DNA of 64,000 nt from WTGJ01 sp965237765 (GCA_965237765.1 OZ250157.1:868001-932000), one strand, 5' to 3'; shown: positions 16,566 to 25,866, numbered from the stretch's first letter. Notes: a model not told the origin generated them from the sequence alone. Made by a program: numbers and translations.

Positions 16566-17098
16566 CCCAGCTCCGACCCTATTTCGATGGGAAAAACCTG
16601 ATTCTGAGTGGCGCTACCCTGCCCGATATCCCCCTCATGGCCGCGCGCGCCGCGCCGCAATTGGGCCTGCGTTACCTTAATGGCGATGTGGAGCTGGCGC
16701 AATTTCTGGGCGAGGCGCCGGCCGAGACGCGCGAACGCCTCGGCAGCGCTCGCCTCAAACTGGAGCTGATGACCTGGCTGGAAATGACCGTATTGCGCCG
16801 CGATATGCTGCTGAGCATCGCGCCCAGCTTGCTGCTGCTGGGGGACGCGCTGCCGCGTTTGCGGCCGACCGGAATTGTGCTCGTACCGCATACCTCGCTG
16901 GACGAGGCCCTGAGCGCCCGTCACCGCGCCTGGGGTGAACGCTATCACGATCGCGGGCAACGGGCCATCCTGCTGGAAGCGCTGCGCGCGGAGGAAGCCT
17001 TGCGCGGGAAGGATGGCGTCGAGACGCTCGCGCTGAACAGCCTGCCACTGGCCGAGCGTGTGGAACGCCTCATCGCCTTCTGGCAAGCGCGTCGTTGA
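16562..17098 (+). CDS. Shikimate-kinase-like protein lacking the P-loop
   Basis: A 178-residue protein whose overall pattern follows shikimate kinases: an N-terminal strand (NLILSG), then AAPQLGLRYLNGDVELAQFLG, which parallels the family's LGLPFVDTD region, a long helix, a strand ending LLLLGD and a late VLVPHTS strand. The GxxGxGKS/T nucleotide-binding loop is absent (SGATLPDIPLM instead) and so is the catalytic Asp-x-Asp, so it is unlikely to bind ATP. This assignment is by eye. The gene overlaps the HAD gene by 4 bp and may act with it. Confidence 0.5.
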   Translation: MTQLRPYFDGKNLILSGATLPDIPLMAARAAPQLGLRYLNGDVELAQFLGEAPAETRERLGSARLKLELMTWLEMTVLRRDMLLSIAPSLLLLGDALPRLRPTGIVLVPHTSLDEALSARHRAWGERYHDRGQRAILLEALRAEEALRGKDGVETLALNSLPLAERVERLIAFWQARR

Positions 17099-17157
17099 CG
17101 AATTACCACCGATTGGCTAAGATCATTAACCTCCGCAGGCAGCAAGGGATCTTTCCC

Positions 17158-18015
17158 ATGGATAAGTTGACGGTCAGCCTGGCGCAAATGTCCATTGCCT
17201 TTGGCGATTTGGCGGCCAACCACGATGCCGCTTCCTGTTTGGCGCACGAAGCGGCCCAGCGCGGCAGCCAATTGCTCATCCTGCCCGAGCTGTGGTCGAG
17301 CGGCTATGACCTCGAACGGGCGGACGAATTGTCCTCGGAATATCCCGGTGGCAGCTTCGCCGTCATGCGCGAGATCGCGATGCGCGAAGGAATCACCGTC
17401 ATTGGCACCGTGCTCGAAAAGCAGCCCACGGGCATCGCCAATTGCTCCACCGCCTTCGCCCCCGATGGCGCCCTGCTCGGCCGTTACCGTAAGCTGCACC
17501 TCTTCCGCTTGCTGGAGGAAGACCGTTACCTGATCGAAGGCGACGAGGGAGTGTTGTTGGAGCTGCCCTGGGCGCGCGCGGGTATGGCGATTTGCTACGA
17601 TCTGCGCTTTCCGGAGTTGCTGCGGAAATATGCCCTGGCGGGCGCGGAGCTGCTCATCTTGCCCGCCGAATGGCCAGCAGTGCGCATCGAGCATTGGCGG
17701 GCCCTGCTGCGCGCGCGCGCCATCGAGAATCAATGCTATGTAATCGCCTGCAATGGCGCGGGCAACAGCGGCTCACTGGTCGTTGGTGGATATTCTGCCA
17801 TCATCGATCCCTGGGGCCGTTACCTGGTCGAAGGCGACAGCGAACCGGCGCTCCTCACGGCCGAGCTGGATTTGGCAGCTGTGGCCGACGCGCGGGCGAT
17901 CATCCCCGTCTATCAAGACCGTCGGGAAGACATTTACGGCGACTTGCTGCCGACCCACGCGCCAGCGGCCTCCATGATGCCAGCGACCGCCGCGACGCCC
18001 TTGGTCGGCAAATGA
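17158..18015 (+). CDS. Carbon-nitrogen hydrolase, omega-amidase-like (Nit2/YafV type)
   Basis: A 285-residue nitrilase-superfamily amidase with catalytic triad E44 (LPELW), K112 (RYRKLHLF) and C146 (ICYDLRFPEL). CYDLRFPE is typical of omega-amidases, which hydrolyse alpha-ketoglutaramate or ketosuccinamate. The ATG at 17158 follows AAGGGAT; the frame is open upstream but without a ribosome site. Last gene of the LysM-TPR-HAD run, 59 bp after the preceding stop. Confidence 0.85.
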   Translation: MDKLTVSLAQMSIAFGDLAANHDAASCLAHEAAQRGSQLLILPELWSSGYDLERADELSSEYPGGSFAVMREIAMREGITVIGTVLEKQPTGIANCSTAFAPDGALLGRYRKLHLFRLLEEDRYLIEGDEGVLLELPWARAGMAICYDLRFPELLRKYALAGAELLILPAEWPAVRIEHWRALLRARAIENQCYVIACNGAGNSGSLVVGGYSAIIDPWGRYLVEGDSEPALLTAELDLAAVADARAIIPVYQDRREDIYGDLLPTHAPAASMMPATAATPLVGK

Positions 18016-18151
18016 GCGAAGCCAGCGGCGCGCGCTAAAAGGCACATCGCTACTCAAGATCCTATAGCCGGGCGCGATATTCGGAGATGCCCTCCGAAAC
18101 CACTTGCGAATCCGGCCTCGATCTTCAAACTACCCCTACCTGGCGCCGACG

Positions 18152-18186
18152 AAAAAGGACGCTGCCCGAAAATGCGGACAGCGTCC
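18152..18186 (-). terminator. Rho-independent terminator (minus strand)
   Basis: An 8-bp perfect stem (18157-18164 with 18179-18186) followed on the minus strand by five T residues. It lies 25 bp after the stop of the anchored Cys/Trp-rich gene. Confidence 0.8.
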
Positions 18187-18211
18187 CGTCGCTCTCCATC
18201 GCGCTGCTATT

Positions 18212-18694
18212 TCACGGTGACGCCGTCGTTTCCACTGGCTTCTCTGGATAAGGGGAGGGAAAACCGCAGAAACGAAAAACCGGGAACGCTACGACCACAT
18301 CCCAACCCACCAACAACTCCGGCTGTTCTTCCACATGTTCTGGAAATCTCTCCCACGACACCGCGCTACGGTCCCACCATCGGATACCGTCATTCTCCCA
18401 GCTGGCGCAGGGCGTATCGGCCGCTAAACCTTCCGCATATTGCGCATAAGCCGACGAGGAGTACGGGAACTGCTCCAGCCACTCTTCGGGAAACATCATC
18501 CCATTCCGTTCGTTTGGCGCCATCTGGAGCAGCTTCGCAAAAGCCTCCGGGTTCAGCTCTCCCACCGCCGTGTCCGCTTCTCGGTTCGCGGCGTACCAGA
18601 ACATTACAGCCAGGCCAGCCAGAACTAGCACCGCCAGGAATATCGCTCTTTCACGGGACAGAAAACCACCTGACTCAGCCATCGCTTGCGCCAC
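18212..18694 (-). CDS. Membrane-anchored protein of an undescribed Cys/Trp-rich family (single domain)
   Basis: A 160-residue protein with an N-terminal transmembrane segment (about 17-35) and an extracytoplasmic domain containing TPCASWEND (94-102), RFCGFPSPYPEKP (141-153) and Trp residues between. The same motifs occur twice in the protein at 39508-40398, so the two genes are paralogues. The CxxC pair present in each repeat there is replaced here by a Ser/Ala/Tyr stretch, leaving C96 and C143, which may form one disulfide. Function unknown. An alternative start is the in-frame ATG at 18682. Confidence 0.65.
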   Translation of the reverse strand: MAQAMAESGGFLSRERAIFLAVLVLAGLAVMFWYAANREADTAVGELNPEAFAKLLQMAPNERNGMMFPEEWLEQFPYSSSAYAQYAEGLAADTPCASWENDGIRWWDRSAVSWERFPEHVEEQPELLVGWDVVVAFPVFRFCGFPSPYPEKPVETTASP

Positions 18695-18897
18695 TCCTCA
18701 TTCTATCAACAGTCTATAAATAAGAGGACAACCCAACATCCCTCCGAATCACAAAATTCACAAAACCCGTAAGAGCAACCATTTTTTAAAATTCACAACT
18801 ACCCAACAAACGGTATTGCTTCCGCCACCGCAATTGGTGGTACACCTCATTTCCGAGCCACCGCCACGACACCCGCGCTACGCCCAAAACCAGCACC

Positions 18898-19869
18898 TTA
18901 GGCCGATTTGACGGCTAATTCGCGCCGGCAACAGAGGATGCGCGTTTGTTCGCGAAAGCCGGCGCCGCGGTAAAAGGCCTGGGTGCCCTCGTTATTGGCA
19001 TCGCAACCGACGATGGCCTGCGTCATGCCGCGCGCGCACATGCGCCGCAGCCCTTCGCGCAAGACTGCCCTCCCTAGGCCGCGGCGCTGGTATGCGCGGC
19101 GCGTCCCCACCGGCTCGAAGAGGCCCTCCGCAGTCTCTTCATCCAGCCAGACTTTGGCGAAAGCGGCGTGTTGTCCATCGGGCGCGACGGCAACGACATC
19201 CAACTCACCCTCATAGTCGGGCGCGTTGCGCATGAAGCGTCGGTAGGCGGCAGGTGAAATTTTCGATGGGTGGAAGGCATCGGCATGGGCGGCGGCGCGG
19301 GCGGCGGCCCATTCCACGCGCATCGGCGGCAACCAGTGAAAGCCGGTCGGTAAGGCGATGGGCAGCAGTGGCTGAGGCGGCAGTGGCTGCGGTGGCAGTG
19401 GCTGCGAATACAAGATGACATCGTCCGCTTCCGTATAGCCCATTTCGCGCAGGATTGCGCGTTGAAAGGGGTTATCCGCGAAGACAAAAGCGCAGACGCG
19501 CGTCTTACGGCGGCGAAGTGCCCGCACGCGCGTCTTGCCATGTTGCCGCGCGGCGGCGGTCAGGCGCGCATCTGCCCAGCGCAGCAATTTGCGCTCCAAA
19601 GCGCTGCCGCGCCAATCGGGATGCATGACGACGTCATAATCGGCGCGCGCTTCCACGAATACCACCCAGCCGAGGCAATTGCCTTTTGCCGTGAACCAGA
19701 TCTCGATCATCTCTTCAGGGGACACGCCCAATTCTTCGGGAAGTAGCCACCAATCTAGATCGCCGCGATGGTAGGAGGCATAGCCGGCGCGCCAGTTGGC
19801 GGTGAGCGTGTCTTTCATGGCGTATAGGTCGGAGAGGCCGGCGTAGGGCCGGTGGCTGATGGCGCTCAT
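18898..19869 (-). CDS. Double-GNAT N-acetyltransferase-like protein
   Basis: A 323-residue protein with two GCN5-related N-acetyltransferase modules. The C-terminal module has the acetyl-CoA loop RRAYQRRGLGRAVL (about 261-274) and the helix NNEGTQAFYRGAGF. The N-terminal module has a weaker pyrophosphate loop (PDWRGSALERKLL). A proline-rich linker (QPLPPQPLPPQPL), coded by 15-bp tandem repeats, joins them. A short Arg/Lys insertion near 111-125 is coded by a 30-bp repeat element also found in the GT39 gene. The acceptor is unknown. Confidence 0.8.
   Translation of the reverse strand: MSAISHRPYAGLSDLYAMKDTLTANWRAGYASYHRGDLDWWLLPEELGVSPEEMIEIWFTAKGNCLGWVVFVEARADYDVVMHPDWRGSALERKLLRWADARLTAAARQHGKTRVRALRRRKTRVCAFVFADNPFQRAILREMGYTEADDVILYSQPLPPQPLPPQPLLPIALPTGFHWLPPMRVEWAAARAAAHADAFHPSKISPAAYRRFMRNAPDYEGELDVVAVAPDGQHAAFAKVWLDEETAEGLFEPVGTRRAYQRRGLGRAVLREGLRRMCARGMTQAIVGCDANNEGTQAFYRGAGFREQTRILCCRRELAVKSA
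19502..19531. repeat. Copy of a 30-bp intragenic repeat
   Basis: On the plus strand 25 of 30 bases match the reverse complement of the 30-bp unit tandemly repeated at 33622-33681. It lies in frame inside the N-terminal GNAT module, where it encodes Arg/Lys-rich residues. Confidence 0.45.
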
Positions 19870-19920
19870 TTCCGGCGTCGCGGTTGCCCCGGCAAACGCC
19901 GCGGTTGCTGCGGCAAACGC

Positions 19921-20274
19921 TTACTCCCCTTCGCCGACCGGCTCGCGCGCGGTGGTGATGCTGCTCCATTCGGGTTTGTCGGAGCGCATATGGGCGTAGA
20001 TGGGACCTTCGTTGCGCAGCAAATCGAGGAAGATAGGCAAATCGCGAAAGGGTAAGACCATGCGCCCTTTTTTCGCCGTCACGTCGAATTGCGGCGGCGG
20101 GTTTGCGTCTTGCTCCTCCACAAAATAGAGATCCAGCTGCTGCGTTTCGCCGAGGCAGCGGATCAGCCCGCGCAGGGTGAGGGCCATGCCGCCGATCGTC
20201 ATCGCCTCTCGTTGCCGCAGGGCGACGATGTATTCGCGGATTTCAAAGATGGTGTTGGGCGGTTCTGCAGACAT
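19921..20274 (-). CDS. Hypothetical protein
   Basis: A 117-residue soluble protein without recognised family. It starts with a helix (EIREYIVALRQREAM), contains a Leu-rich middle and the strand pair LDLYFVEEQ and GRMVLPFRDLP, and ends in an acidic tail. It lies 51 bp before the GNAT gene on the same strand; the gap holds two near-identical 20-bp segments (about 19880-19920). Divergent from the cyclotransferase gene. Confidence 0.55.
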   Translation of the reverse strand: MSAEPPNTIFEIREYIVALRQREAMTIGGMALTLRGLIRCLGETQQLDLYFVEEQDANPPPQFDVTAKKGRMVLPFRDLPIFLDLLRNEGPIYAHMRSDKPEWSSITTAREPVGEGE

Positions 20275-20325
20275 AGTCGCGCAATTCTAATCCGCAGCGG
20301 GCGCGCTATCAAGCGCCGTGGTTGC

Positions 20326-20331
20326 TATAAT
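20326..20331 (+). promoter_or_regulatory. Probable -10 element of the cyclotransferase gene
   Basis: A perfect TATAAT 25 bp before the ATG at 20357; the predicted transcript would have a leader of under 20 nt. No clear -35. Confidence 0.5.
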
Positions 20332-20356
20332 TGCTGCGCGGTGGATGGAGGCTACC

Positions 20357-21169
20357 ATGCGGGTGAAACTCGGTTTTCTTTGCCTGGCGCTGTTGCTCCT
20401 CGTGGGCAGCGCGCTGGCACAAGCGCCAACGAATACGGTCCTCAGCCTGGTGCCCGAGGTCCTCGCCACCTACCCGCACGATAGCGACGCCTACACCCAG
20501 GGATTGCTCTTTTTTGAGGGTGAGCTCTACGAGAGCACCGGTTCTTCGGGTTATCCCAATTCCGGTTACGAGACGACGGTGCGGCGCGTGCGCATCGAGG
20601 ATGGCGCCGCGCAGCAGCAAGTCACGCATGGCAACGCCTTCTTCGGTGAGGGCCTGGCCCGCGTGGGCGAGCGCCTGATCCAGCTGAGTTGGACGGCCGG
20701 CCAGGCGACCGTGTACGACCGCGCCAGCCTGGAAATCCTCGAGACGATCCCTTACGAGGGCGAGGGCTGGGGGCTCTGCCACGACGGGCGCTACCTGTAC
20801 ATGAGTGACGGCTCGCCCTATATCAGCCTGCGCGACACGGAAGACTTCTCGCTCATCATCCGCGGTATGGTCACTTATGGTGGGCAACCCTTGCAATCCG
20901 GCCTCCTCAACGAGCTGGAATGCGTGGGCGAGTCGCTCTACGTCAACCTCTGGCGGACCGATTTCATCGCCGTGCTGGATAAGATCGACATGCACGTAAC
21001 GGCCCTGATCGACGCCAGCGGCCTGCTCACCGAAGAAGAGCGCGCCCAATTGGGCGGCGGCGATGTGCTCAACGGCATCGCTTATCATCCCGAGAACGAT
21101 TCGTTTTTCATCACGGGCAAGGGTTGGCCGAAGCTCTTCGAGGTGCGCTTCGTGTCAGCTGCACCCTAG
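20357..21169 (+). CDS. Glutaminyl-peptide cyclotransferase (bacterial/plant type), secreted
   Basis: A 270-residue five-bladed beta-propeller enzyme that forms N-terminal pyroglutamate. A signal peptide (LGFLCLALLLLVGSALAQ) precedes the family motifs YPHDSDAYTQGL, GEGWGL, LNELE, LNGIAYH and TGKGWPKL, all conserved in the Glu_cyclase_2 family. The ATG at 20357 has GGAG six bases upstream and gives the shortest signal peptide. Monocistronic; overlaps the convergent GT2 gene by 4 bp. Confidence 0.9.
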   Translation: MRVKLGFLCLALLLLVGSALAQAPTNTVLSLVPEVLATYPHDSDAYTQGLLFFEGELYESTGSSGYPNSGYETTVRRVRIEDGAAQQQVTHGNAFFGEGLARVGERLIQLSWTAGQATVYDRASLEILETIPYEGEGWGLCHDGRYLYMSDGSPYISLRDTEDFSLIIRGMVTYGGQPLQSGLLNELECVGESLYVNLWRTDFIAVLDKIDMHVTALIDASGLLTEEERAQLGGGDVLNGIAYHPENDSFFITGKGWPKLFEVRFVSAAP

Positions 21170-22011
21170 CGGCGCGGGCGCCATTCCAGCCAGAGCCGCA
21201 GCGGTAACGCGCAGACCCACCAGAGCGCCCAGGCAAGCAAACCATATTGCACGCGCAGGTAGGCCGCCAAGTCACGGAAGAAGATCCTCTGGGCCAGCCG
21301 GTTGCGTGTGCTGCTGCTTTCATGATGCATGATGCGCGCCGCGCTCAGGTAACGGAAACGCAAAGCACGCCCCGCCTTTCGCCGCGCGGCTGAATGCGAG
21401 TCCTCCCAGAAATACAGCAGGTAGCGTTCATCCAAGCGCAACGCTTCGCGCCGCATCAGGAAGCAGGAACCAGGCATCACCGCGATATCGCGGTCCGTCT
21501 TCCGCTCCCAATCCGCGTAGGAATGCCGCTGCCAAATCTTCATCCGAGCGCCCGACAACAACCGCCCCAACGCGCTGTATTGCAATAATAAATATGAAAA
21601 CGTGGGTATACGAGAGCCCGTTTGTTGTATTGCCCCATCGGGGTAATACATTTGCCCTGTGCAACCGTCATAGTCCGGCTGCTGCTCCATAAAATCGACC
21701 AGGCGCGTGAGGGCATCGGCCTCAATTTCCGTATCCGGGTTCAGCAATATGGCGTATTTCCCGCGCGCCCGCGCCAGCCCCAGATTGTTGCCGCCGCAAT
21801 ACCAGCGGTTCTCGGGGAAGGCCAGCAATTCCACCGCTGGGAATTCGGAGCGAACGGCGGCCGCGCTGCCATCTTGGGAAGCATTATCCACCACGATGAT
21901 TTGTGGGGTTTCGCTGGCATGAGTCAGAGCGCGCAAACAGGCGCGCAAATCCTCACGCGTGTTGTAATTGACGATGACGATCGAGAGCCTAGGCGCGCGA
22001 TCTTCGCTCAT
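21166..22011 (-). CDS. Family 2 glycosyltransferase (rhamnosyltransferase-like)
   Basis: A 281-residue GT-A fold enzyme: LSIVIVNYNTREDL, VVDNASQDGS, the WYCGGNNLGL loop and the metal-binding DxD as NPDTE near residue 103. The pattern fits WbbL/RfbF-like transferases that add rhamnose or related sugars to cell-surface lipids. Its C-terminus has a hydrophobic stretch (LLAWALWWVCALPLRLWL) that could associate with the membrane. Translationally coupled to the threonine dehydratase gene by a 4-bp overlap. Confidence 0.88.
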   Translation of the reverse strand: MSEDRAPRLSIVIVNYNTREDLRACLRALTHASETPQIIVVDNASQDGSAAAVRSEFPAVELLAFPENRWYCGGNNLGLARARGKYAILLNPDTEIEADALTRLVDFMEQQPDYDGCTGQMYYPDGAIQQTGSRIPTFSYLLLQYSALGRLLSGARMKIWQRHSYADWERKTDRDIAVMPGSCFLMRREALRLDERYLLYFWEDSHSAARRKAGRALRFRYLSAARIMHHESSSTRNRLAQRIFFRDLAAYLRVQYGLLAWALWWVCALPLRLWLEWRPRR

Positions 22012-22985
22012 CCCGCGTTCGGCAAGAGCGCGCAGAACGTCGCGCCATCCATATTTCCGCCGCTGAGGACGACGCCAACCCGCTTGCCGCGCAATTCCGG
22101 CAGACGCCCGCTCAGCAAGGCCGCTACTCCCAGCGCGCCCGACGGCTCGACGACCAGCTTCAGCCGATAAAAGAGTATGCGGACCGCCGCCTTGATTTCT
22201 TCTTCCGTCACCGTCTCCAGCGCGTCCACATAACGCAGCACGAGCGCGAAATTCAGCTGGCCGAGCGACGGCGTGCGCGTGCCGTCGGCGATGGTCGGCG
22301 GGTTGCGCGTCGTATGCAGCACGCCCGTCCGGAAGGAACGCGCCGCGTCATCCGCTAGCTCGGGCTCGATGCCGATGACGCGGCAGGCGGGGCGGGTTTC
22401 TTTCACCGCCAGCGCCACACCACTCAGCAAACCGCCGCCGCCGCAGGGGGTGAGGATGGCGTCCAATGTGGGGATTTGTTCCAGGAATTCCAGGCCGCAG
22501 CTGCCCGCGCCGGCGATGATATGCGGGTGATCGTAAGGCGGGATGACGACGTAACCGCGCTCGGCGGCGAGTTGACGGGCGATCGCTTCGCGCTCCGCTT
22601 CTGCGGGCGCGTAATCGACGACCTGCGCGCCATAACCAGCCGTGGCGGCGCGCTTGCTGGCCGGCGCGTTATCGGGCATGACCACTGTGGCCGGCGCCCC
22701 GAAGATGCGCGAAACCAGCGCGACCGCTTGCCCATGGTTACCGGAGGAATAGGTGATGACGCCGCGCGCGCGTTCGGCCGCGCTCAATTGAGAGATGATG
22801 TTGTAGGCGCCGCGGAATTTGAACGCGCCACCGCGCTGCATATTTTCCGCTTTGAGGAAAACCGAAGCGCCGACGCGCTCATCCAGGCTGCGCGATGTGA
22901 AGATAGGCGTTTCATGCGCCTGCCCAGCGAGGCGCTTGTGCGCAGCCTGGATATCGGCGATGGTGGGGAGGTGCGCTTCTTCCAT
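22008..22985 (-). CDS. Threonine/serine dehydratase (PLP fold-type II)
   Basis: A 325-residue catabolic-type enzyme without the C-terminal regulatory ACT-like domain. The PLP lysine is K56 in GGAFKFRGAYN; SSGNHGQAVAL binds the substrate carboxylate, and CGGGGLLSG binds the PLP phosphate. It deaminates threonine to 2-oxobutyrate; serine racemase or hydroxyaspartate activity is possible in this clade. A TATAAT lies upstream and an AAGGAT ribosome site precedes the ATG. Confidence 0.88.
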   Translation of the reverse strand: MEEAHLPTIADIQAAHKRLAGQAHETPIFTSRSLDERVGASVFLKAENMQRGGAFKFRGAYNIISQLSAAERARGVITYSSGNHGQAVALVSRIFGAPATVVMPDNAPASKRAATAGYGAQVVDYAPAEAEREAIARQLAAERGYVVIPPYDHPHIIAGAGSCGLEFLEQIPTLDAILTPCGGGGLLSGVALAVKETRPACRVIGIEPELADDAARSFRTGVLHTTRNPPTIADGTRTPSLGQLNFALVLRYVDALETVTEEEIKAAVRILFYRLKLVVEPSGALGVAALLSGRLPELRGKRVGVVLSGGNMDGATFCALLPNAG

Positions 22986-23017
22986 GAACGGATCCTTGCC
23001 CGGGTAATCTCACGACC

Positions 23018-23023
23018 ATTATA
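23018..23023 (-). promoter_or_regulatory. Probable -10 element of the threonine dehydratase-GT2 operon
   Basis: TATAAT on the minus strand, 33 bp before the ATG at 22985. No matching -35 is clear. Confidence 0.45.
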
Positions 23024-23083
23024 GCGACGGTCGGGGACAAGGCGGCGCCCGAATGAATTCGGCCAATGCAGTAGAATGGCGCC

Positions 23084-24106
23084 ATGAACGCCGCCCGCCC
23101 ACCAAGCCGCCGCCGCGCCGTCATCATCGCCATCGCCCTCATCATCGCCGCGGTCGCCATCCTCGGTTTCAGCGTCGCCTTATTGCTGAGCGCCCTCCGC
23201 GCCGGCGAACGCGAGCTCGCCACGGCCAGCTTGGCCGGCGCGACCGTGCGCGAATATGCCGTCCTGCCCGACGACGACGCCTACCCCGCCGCCCTAGCCA
23301 GCGCGCCGAATGGCACGCTTTTTACCGGTAGCTTCGCCAGCGGCGCGCTCTGGCGCATCGACGCGCGCGGCGGCGCGCATGAGATCCCTGGCGCACGCGC
23401 CACGCTGTATTCCGTTTCCGGGCTCACCGTCGCGGCGGATGGCACGCTCTATATCGTCGACGGCGCGATCGGCGCCGGGCAAGGCAGCGCAGACCCGGCC
23501 ATCTACACGCTCTCGTCCGCGGGGGAATTGCGGCGTTTCGCCAGCGTGCCCACTATGCAACTTCCTGATGACATCGCCCTCGATGCGGCCGGCAACGTCT
23601 ATGTCAGCGATTTGGGGGCGAATGTCATCTGGCGCTTCACGCCGGCCGGCGCTGGCGAAATCTGGTGGCGGCCGCCGCCAGACGCGAACACACCCGACCC
23701 GGACCCGATCGGCCTGGCCTACGACGCCGCGCGGGACGCATTGCTCATCAGCGAGCCGATCGGCGGGCGAATCTACCGCGTGCCCGTCGCCAGCGATGAC
23801 CCACCCGCCGACACGGAAATCCTATACACGCATGGCGAAGCGCCACAACCGCCGGGCTTCGATGGCCTCACCATCACGGCCGGCGGCGAAATTTATCTCG
23901 CCGCGCTCGGGCAGAATCAGCTGTTACGCCTGCGCGCGGGAAAGTTGGAAGTCATCGCCGCAGGTTTCCGCGGCATCAGCGATGTAGCGCATTCCGACGG
24001 CCGCCTTTATGCGACGAACTGGGACCAGGTTTCGATCGTGTCGCAGTTGGTGCCGGCGCGCCTGCCTTTCGCCATCGACGAAATCGCGTTGCCCACCGAG
24101 AATTAG
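23084..24106 (+). CDS. Membrane-anchored SMP-30/NHL-type beta-propeller protein
   Basis: A 340-residue protein: a basic N-terminus and one transmembrane helix (about 12-36), then an extracytoplasmic propeller with recurring blades (GLTVAADGTLYIVDG, DIALDAAGNVYVSDLG, GLTITAGGEIYLAAL). The pattern is that of SMP-30/gluconolactonase-like or NHL proteins; lactonase metal ligands cannot be confirmed by eye. A TAGAAT only 6 bp before the ATG suggests a leaderless transcript. It converges on the sugar-acid dehydratase gene, so a lactonase role in that pathway is conceivable. Confidence 0.75.
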   Translation: MNAARPPSRRRAVIIAIALIIAAVAILGFSVALLLSALRAGERELATASLAGATVREYAVLPDDDAYPAALASAPNGTLFTGSFASGALWRIDARGGAHEIPGARATLYSVSGLTVAADGTLYIVDGAIGAGQGSADPAIYTLSSAGELRRFASVPTMQLPDDIALDAAGNVYVSDLGANVIWRFTPAGAGEIWWRPPPDANTPDPDPIGLAYDAARDALLISEPIGGRIYRVPVASDDPPADTEILYTHGEAPQPPGFDGLTITAGGEIYLAALGQNQLLRLRAGKLEVIAAGFRGISDVAHSDGRLYATNWDQVSIVSQLVPARLPFAIDEIALPTEN

Positions 24107-24116
24107 CCGCCCGCGC

Positions 24117-25835
24117 TCAGTCCGTTGTCCCGTTGTCCGTTAGCGCTTCGTGCCGCAAGAAGGCGAAATCGGCGCCGAGGTCCGCGCCCTGTACCTGCTC
24201 ATGATACAGCCGCTCGTAACCGCGCCCTGGCAGCGGCGGCGGCCGCCAGGCTGCGCGCCGCCGCCCCAATTCGCGCTCGTCCACCGCCAGCGTGAGGTGC
24301 GCGTTGGCCGTATCCAGCTCGATGACATCGCCATCACGGACCAGCGCCAGCGGCCCGCCGGCGGCCGCTTCGGGCGCGATATGCAACACGACCGTGCCGA
24401 AGGCCGTCCCGCTCATGCGCGCGTCGGATAGGCGCAACATGTCCTTCACGCCCACCAGCTTCTTCGGGATGGGCAAATAGCCCGCTTCCGGCATGCCCGG
24501 ACCGCCGCGCGGACCCGCGTTCTGCAGCACGAGCACATCTTCGGCGCGCACATCCAGCAGCGGGTCGTCGACGCGCGCCGCCAGATCCGCCAACGACCGA
24601 AAGACGACCGCTCGGCCGCGGTGCTGCAATAAATTCGGGCTGGCGGCAGAGCGCTTGAGGATGGCGCCGCTCGGCGCCAGGTTGCCGCGCAGCGCCACGA
24701 GCGCCCCTTTATCCTGAAAGGGCTGCGCGCGCGGGTAGATCACGCGGGCATCAGGCGGGCGCGGCGGCCGAATCTCCAGGCGCTCGCCCAAGGTCTGTCC
24801 GGATACCGTGCGCGCCTCCAACCGCAGCTCAGCGCGCAATTCCGGCAGCAACGCATCGAGGGCGCCGGCGCGCTGGAAATCGACCATGTAATTCTCGCCC
24901 GAAGGCTTGACGGCGGCCAGCACTGGCGTTTGCGCGCTCAGTTCGTTCAGCTGATCGAGCGTGAGGCGAATCCCGAGCCGCCCGGCGATGGCCGTGAGGT
25001 GGATGATGCCGTTCGTCGAGCCACCGATGGCGAGCAGGACGCGCAGCGCGTTCTCGAAAGCGGGTTCGGTCATGATCTGGCTGGGGAGCAGGCCTTCTTC
25101 GGCAAGGCGCACGGCGCGCTGGCCGCTCCATTCGCCGTGGCGCAGGCGCTCGGCGTAGACGGCGGGGATGGCCGCGCCGCCGGGCAACATCATCCCCAGC
25201 GCTTCGGTCAGGCAGGCCATCGTGCTGGCCGTGCCCATCACGCCGCAGGTGCCGGCCGTGGGCGCCAGCTGCGTTTCCAGCTCTGCCAGCGCGCCGCGCT
25301 CCAGCTCGCCACGGCGGTAAGCGCCCCAGAAGCGGCGACAATCGCTGCAGGCGCCGACGCGCTCGCCTTCGTAAACGCCCGGGAGCATCGGCCCCGCGGC
25401 GACAGCGATGGCCGGGATATCGGCGCTGGCGGCGCCCATCAGCAAAGCCGGCAAGGTCTTATCACAACCGCCGAGCAGCACCACCGCATCCAGCGGCTGC
25501 GCGCGCAGCATCGCCTCCACGTCCATCGACATGAGGTTGCGCAACAGCATACTCGTCGGGTGTAGGAAGATCTCGCCCAGCGAGATGACGGGGAATTCGA
25601 GGGGCAGCCCGCCCGCCGCCCAGACGCCGCGCTTCACCGCCGCCACCAAATCCGGCAGCAGGCGGTGGCAATTGTTCAGCTCGCTATAGGTATTGACGAT
25701 GCCGATGATGGGTTTGCCGAGCGTCGTCGGCGTGAAGCCCTGCGAGCTGGCGAAAGAAAGGCGCACGAAGCGCGCGAACTCACGATCGCCATATTCCGTG
25801 AGGCGGCGTGTGTAGCCGCGCGCACCCTCATCCAT
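24117..25835 (-). CDS. IlvD/Edd-family dehydratase (sugar-acid dehydratase type)
   Basis: A 572-residue Fe-S dehydratase with the three cluster cysteines C56 (NNCH), C124 (GGCDKT) and C197 (GTCGVMGT). The family covers dihydroxyacid, 6-phosphogluconate and aldonate dehydratases. The SELNNCHR motif and the neighbouring sugar dehydrogenase, aldehyde dehydrogenase and sugar importer favour an aldonate (arabonate/xylonate-type) dehydratase making a 2-keto-3-deoxy acid. Last gene of the IclR-Gfo/Idh-ALDH operon, 31 bp after the ALDH gene. Confidence 0.85.
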   Translation of the reverse strand: MDEGARGYTRRLTEYGDREFARFVRLSFASSQGFTPTTLGKPIIGIVNTYSELNNCHRLLPDLVAAVKRGVWAAGGLPLEFPVISLGEIFLHPTSMLLRNLMSMDVEAMLRAQPLDAVVLLGGCDKTLPALLMGAASADIPAIAVAAGPMLPGVYEGERVGACSDCRRFWGAYRRGELERGALAELETQLAPTAGTCGVMGTASTMACLTEALGMMLPGGAAIPAVYAERLRHGEWSGQRAVRLAEEGLLPSQIMTEPAFENALRVLLAIGGSTNGIIHLTAIAGRLGIRLTLDQLNELSAQTPVLAAVKPSGENYMVDFQRAGALDALLPELRAELRLEARTVSGQTLGERLEIRPPRPPDARVIYPRAQPFQDKGALVALRGNLAPSGAILKRSAASPNLLQHRGRAVVFRSLADLAARVDDPLLDVRAEDVLVLQNAGPRGGPGMPEAGYLPIPKKLVGVKDMLRLSDARMSGTAFGTVVLHIAPEAAAGGPLALVRDGDVIELDTANAHLTLAVDERELGRRRAAWRPPPLPGRGYERLYHEQVQGADLGADFAFLRHEALTDNGTTD

Positions 25836-25866
25836 CCAGCGACAGCCCGTCAGCCCGGTCCTTGCG

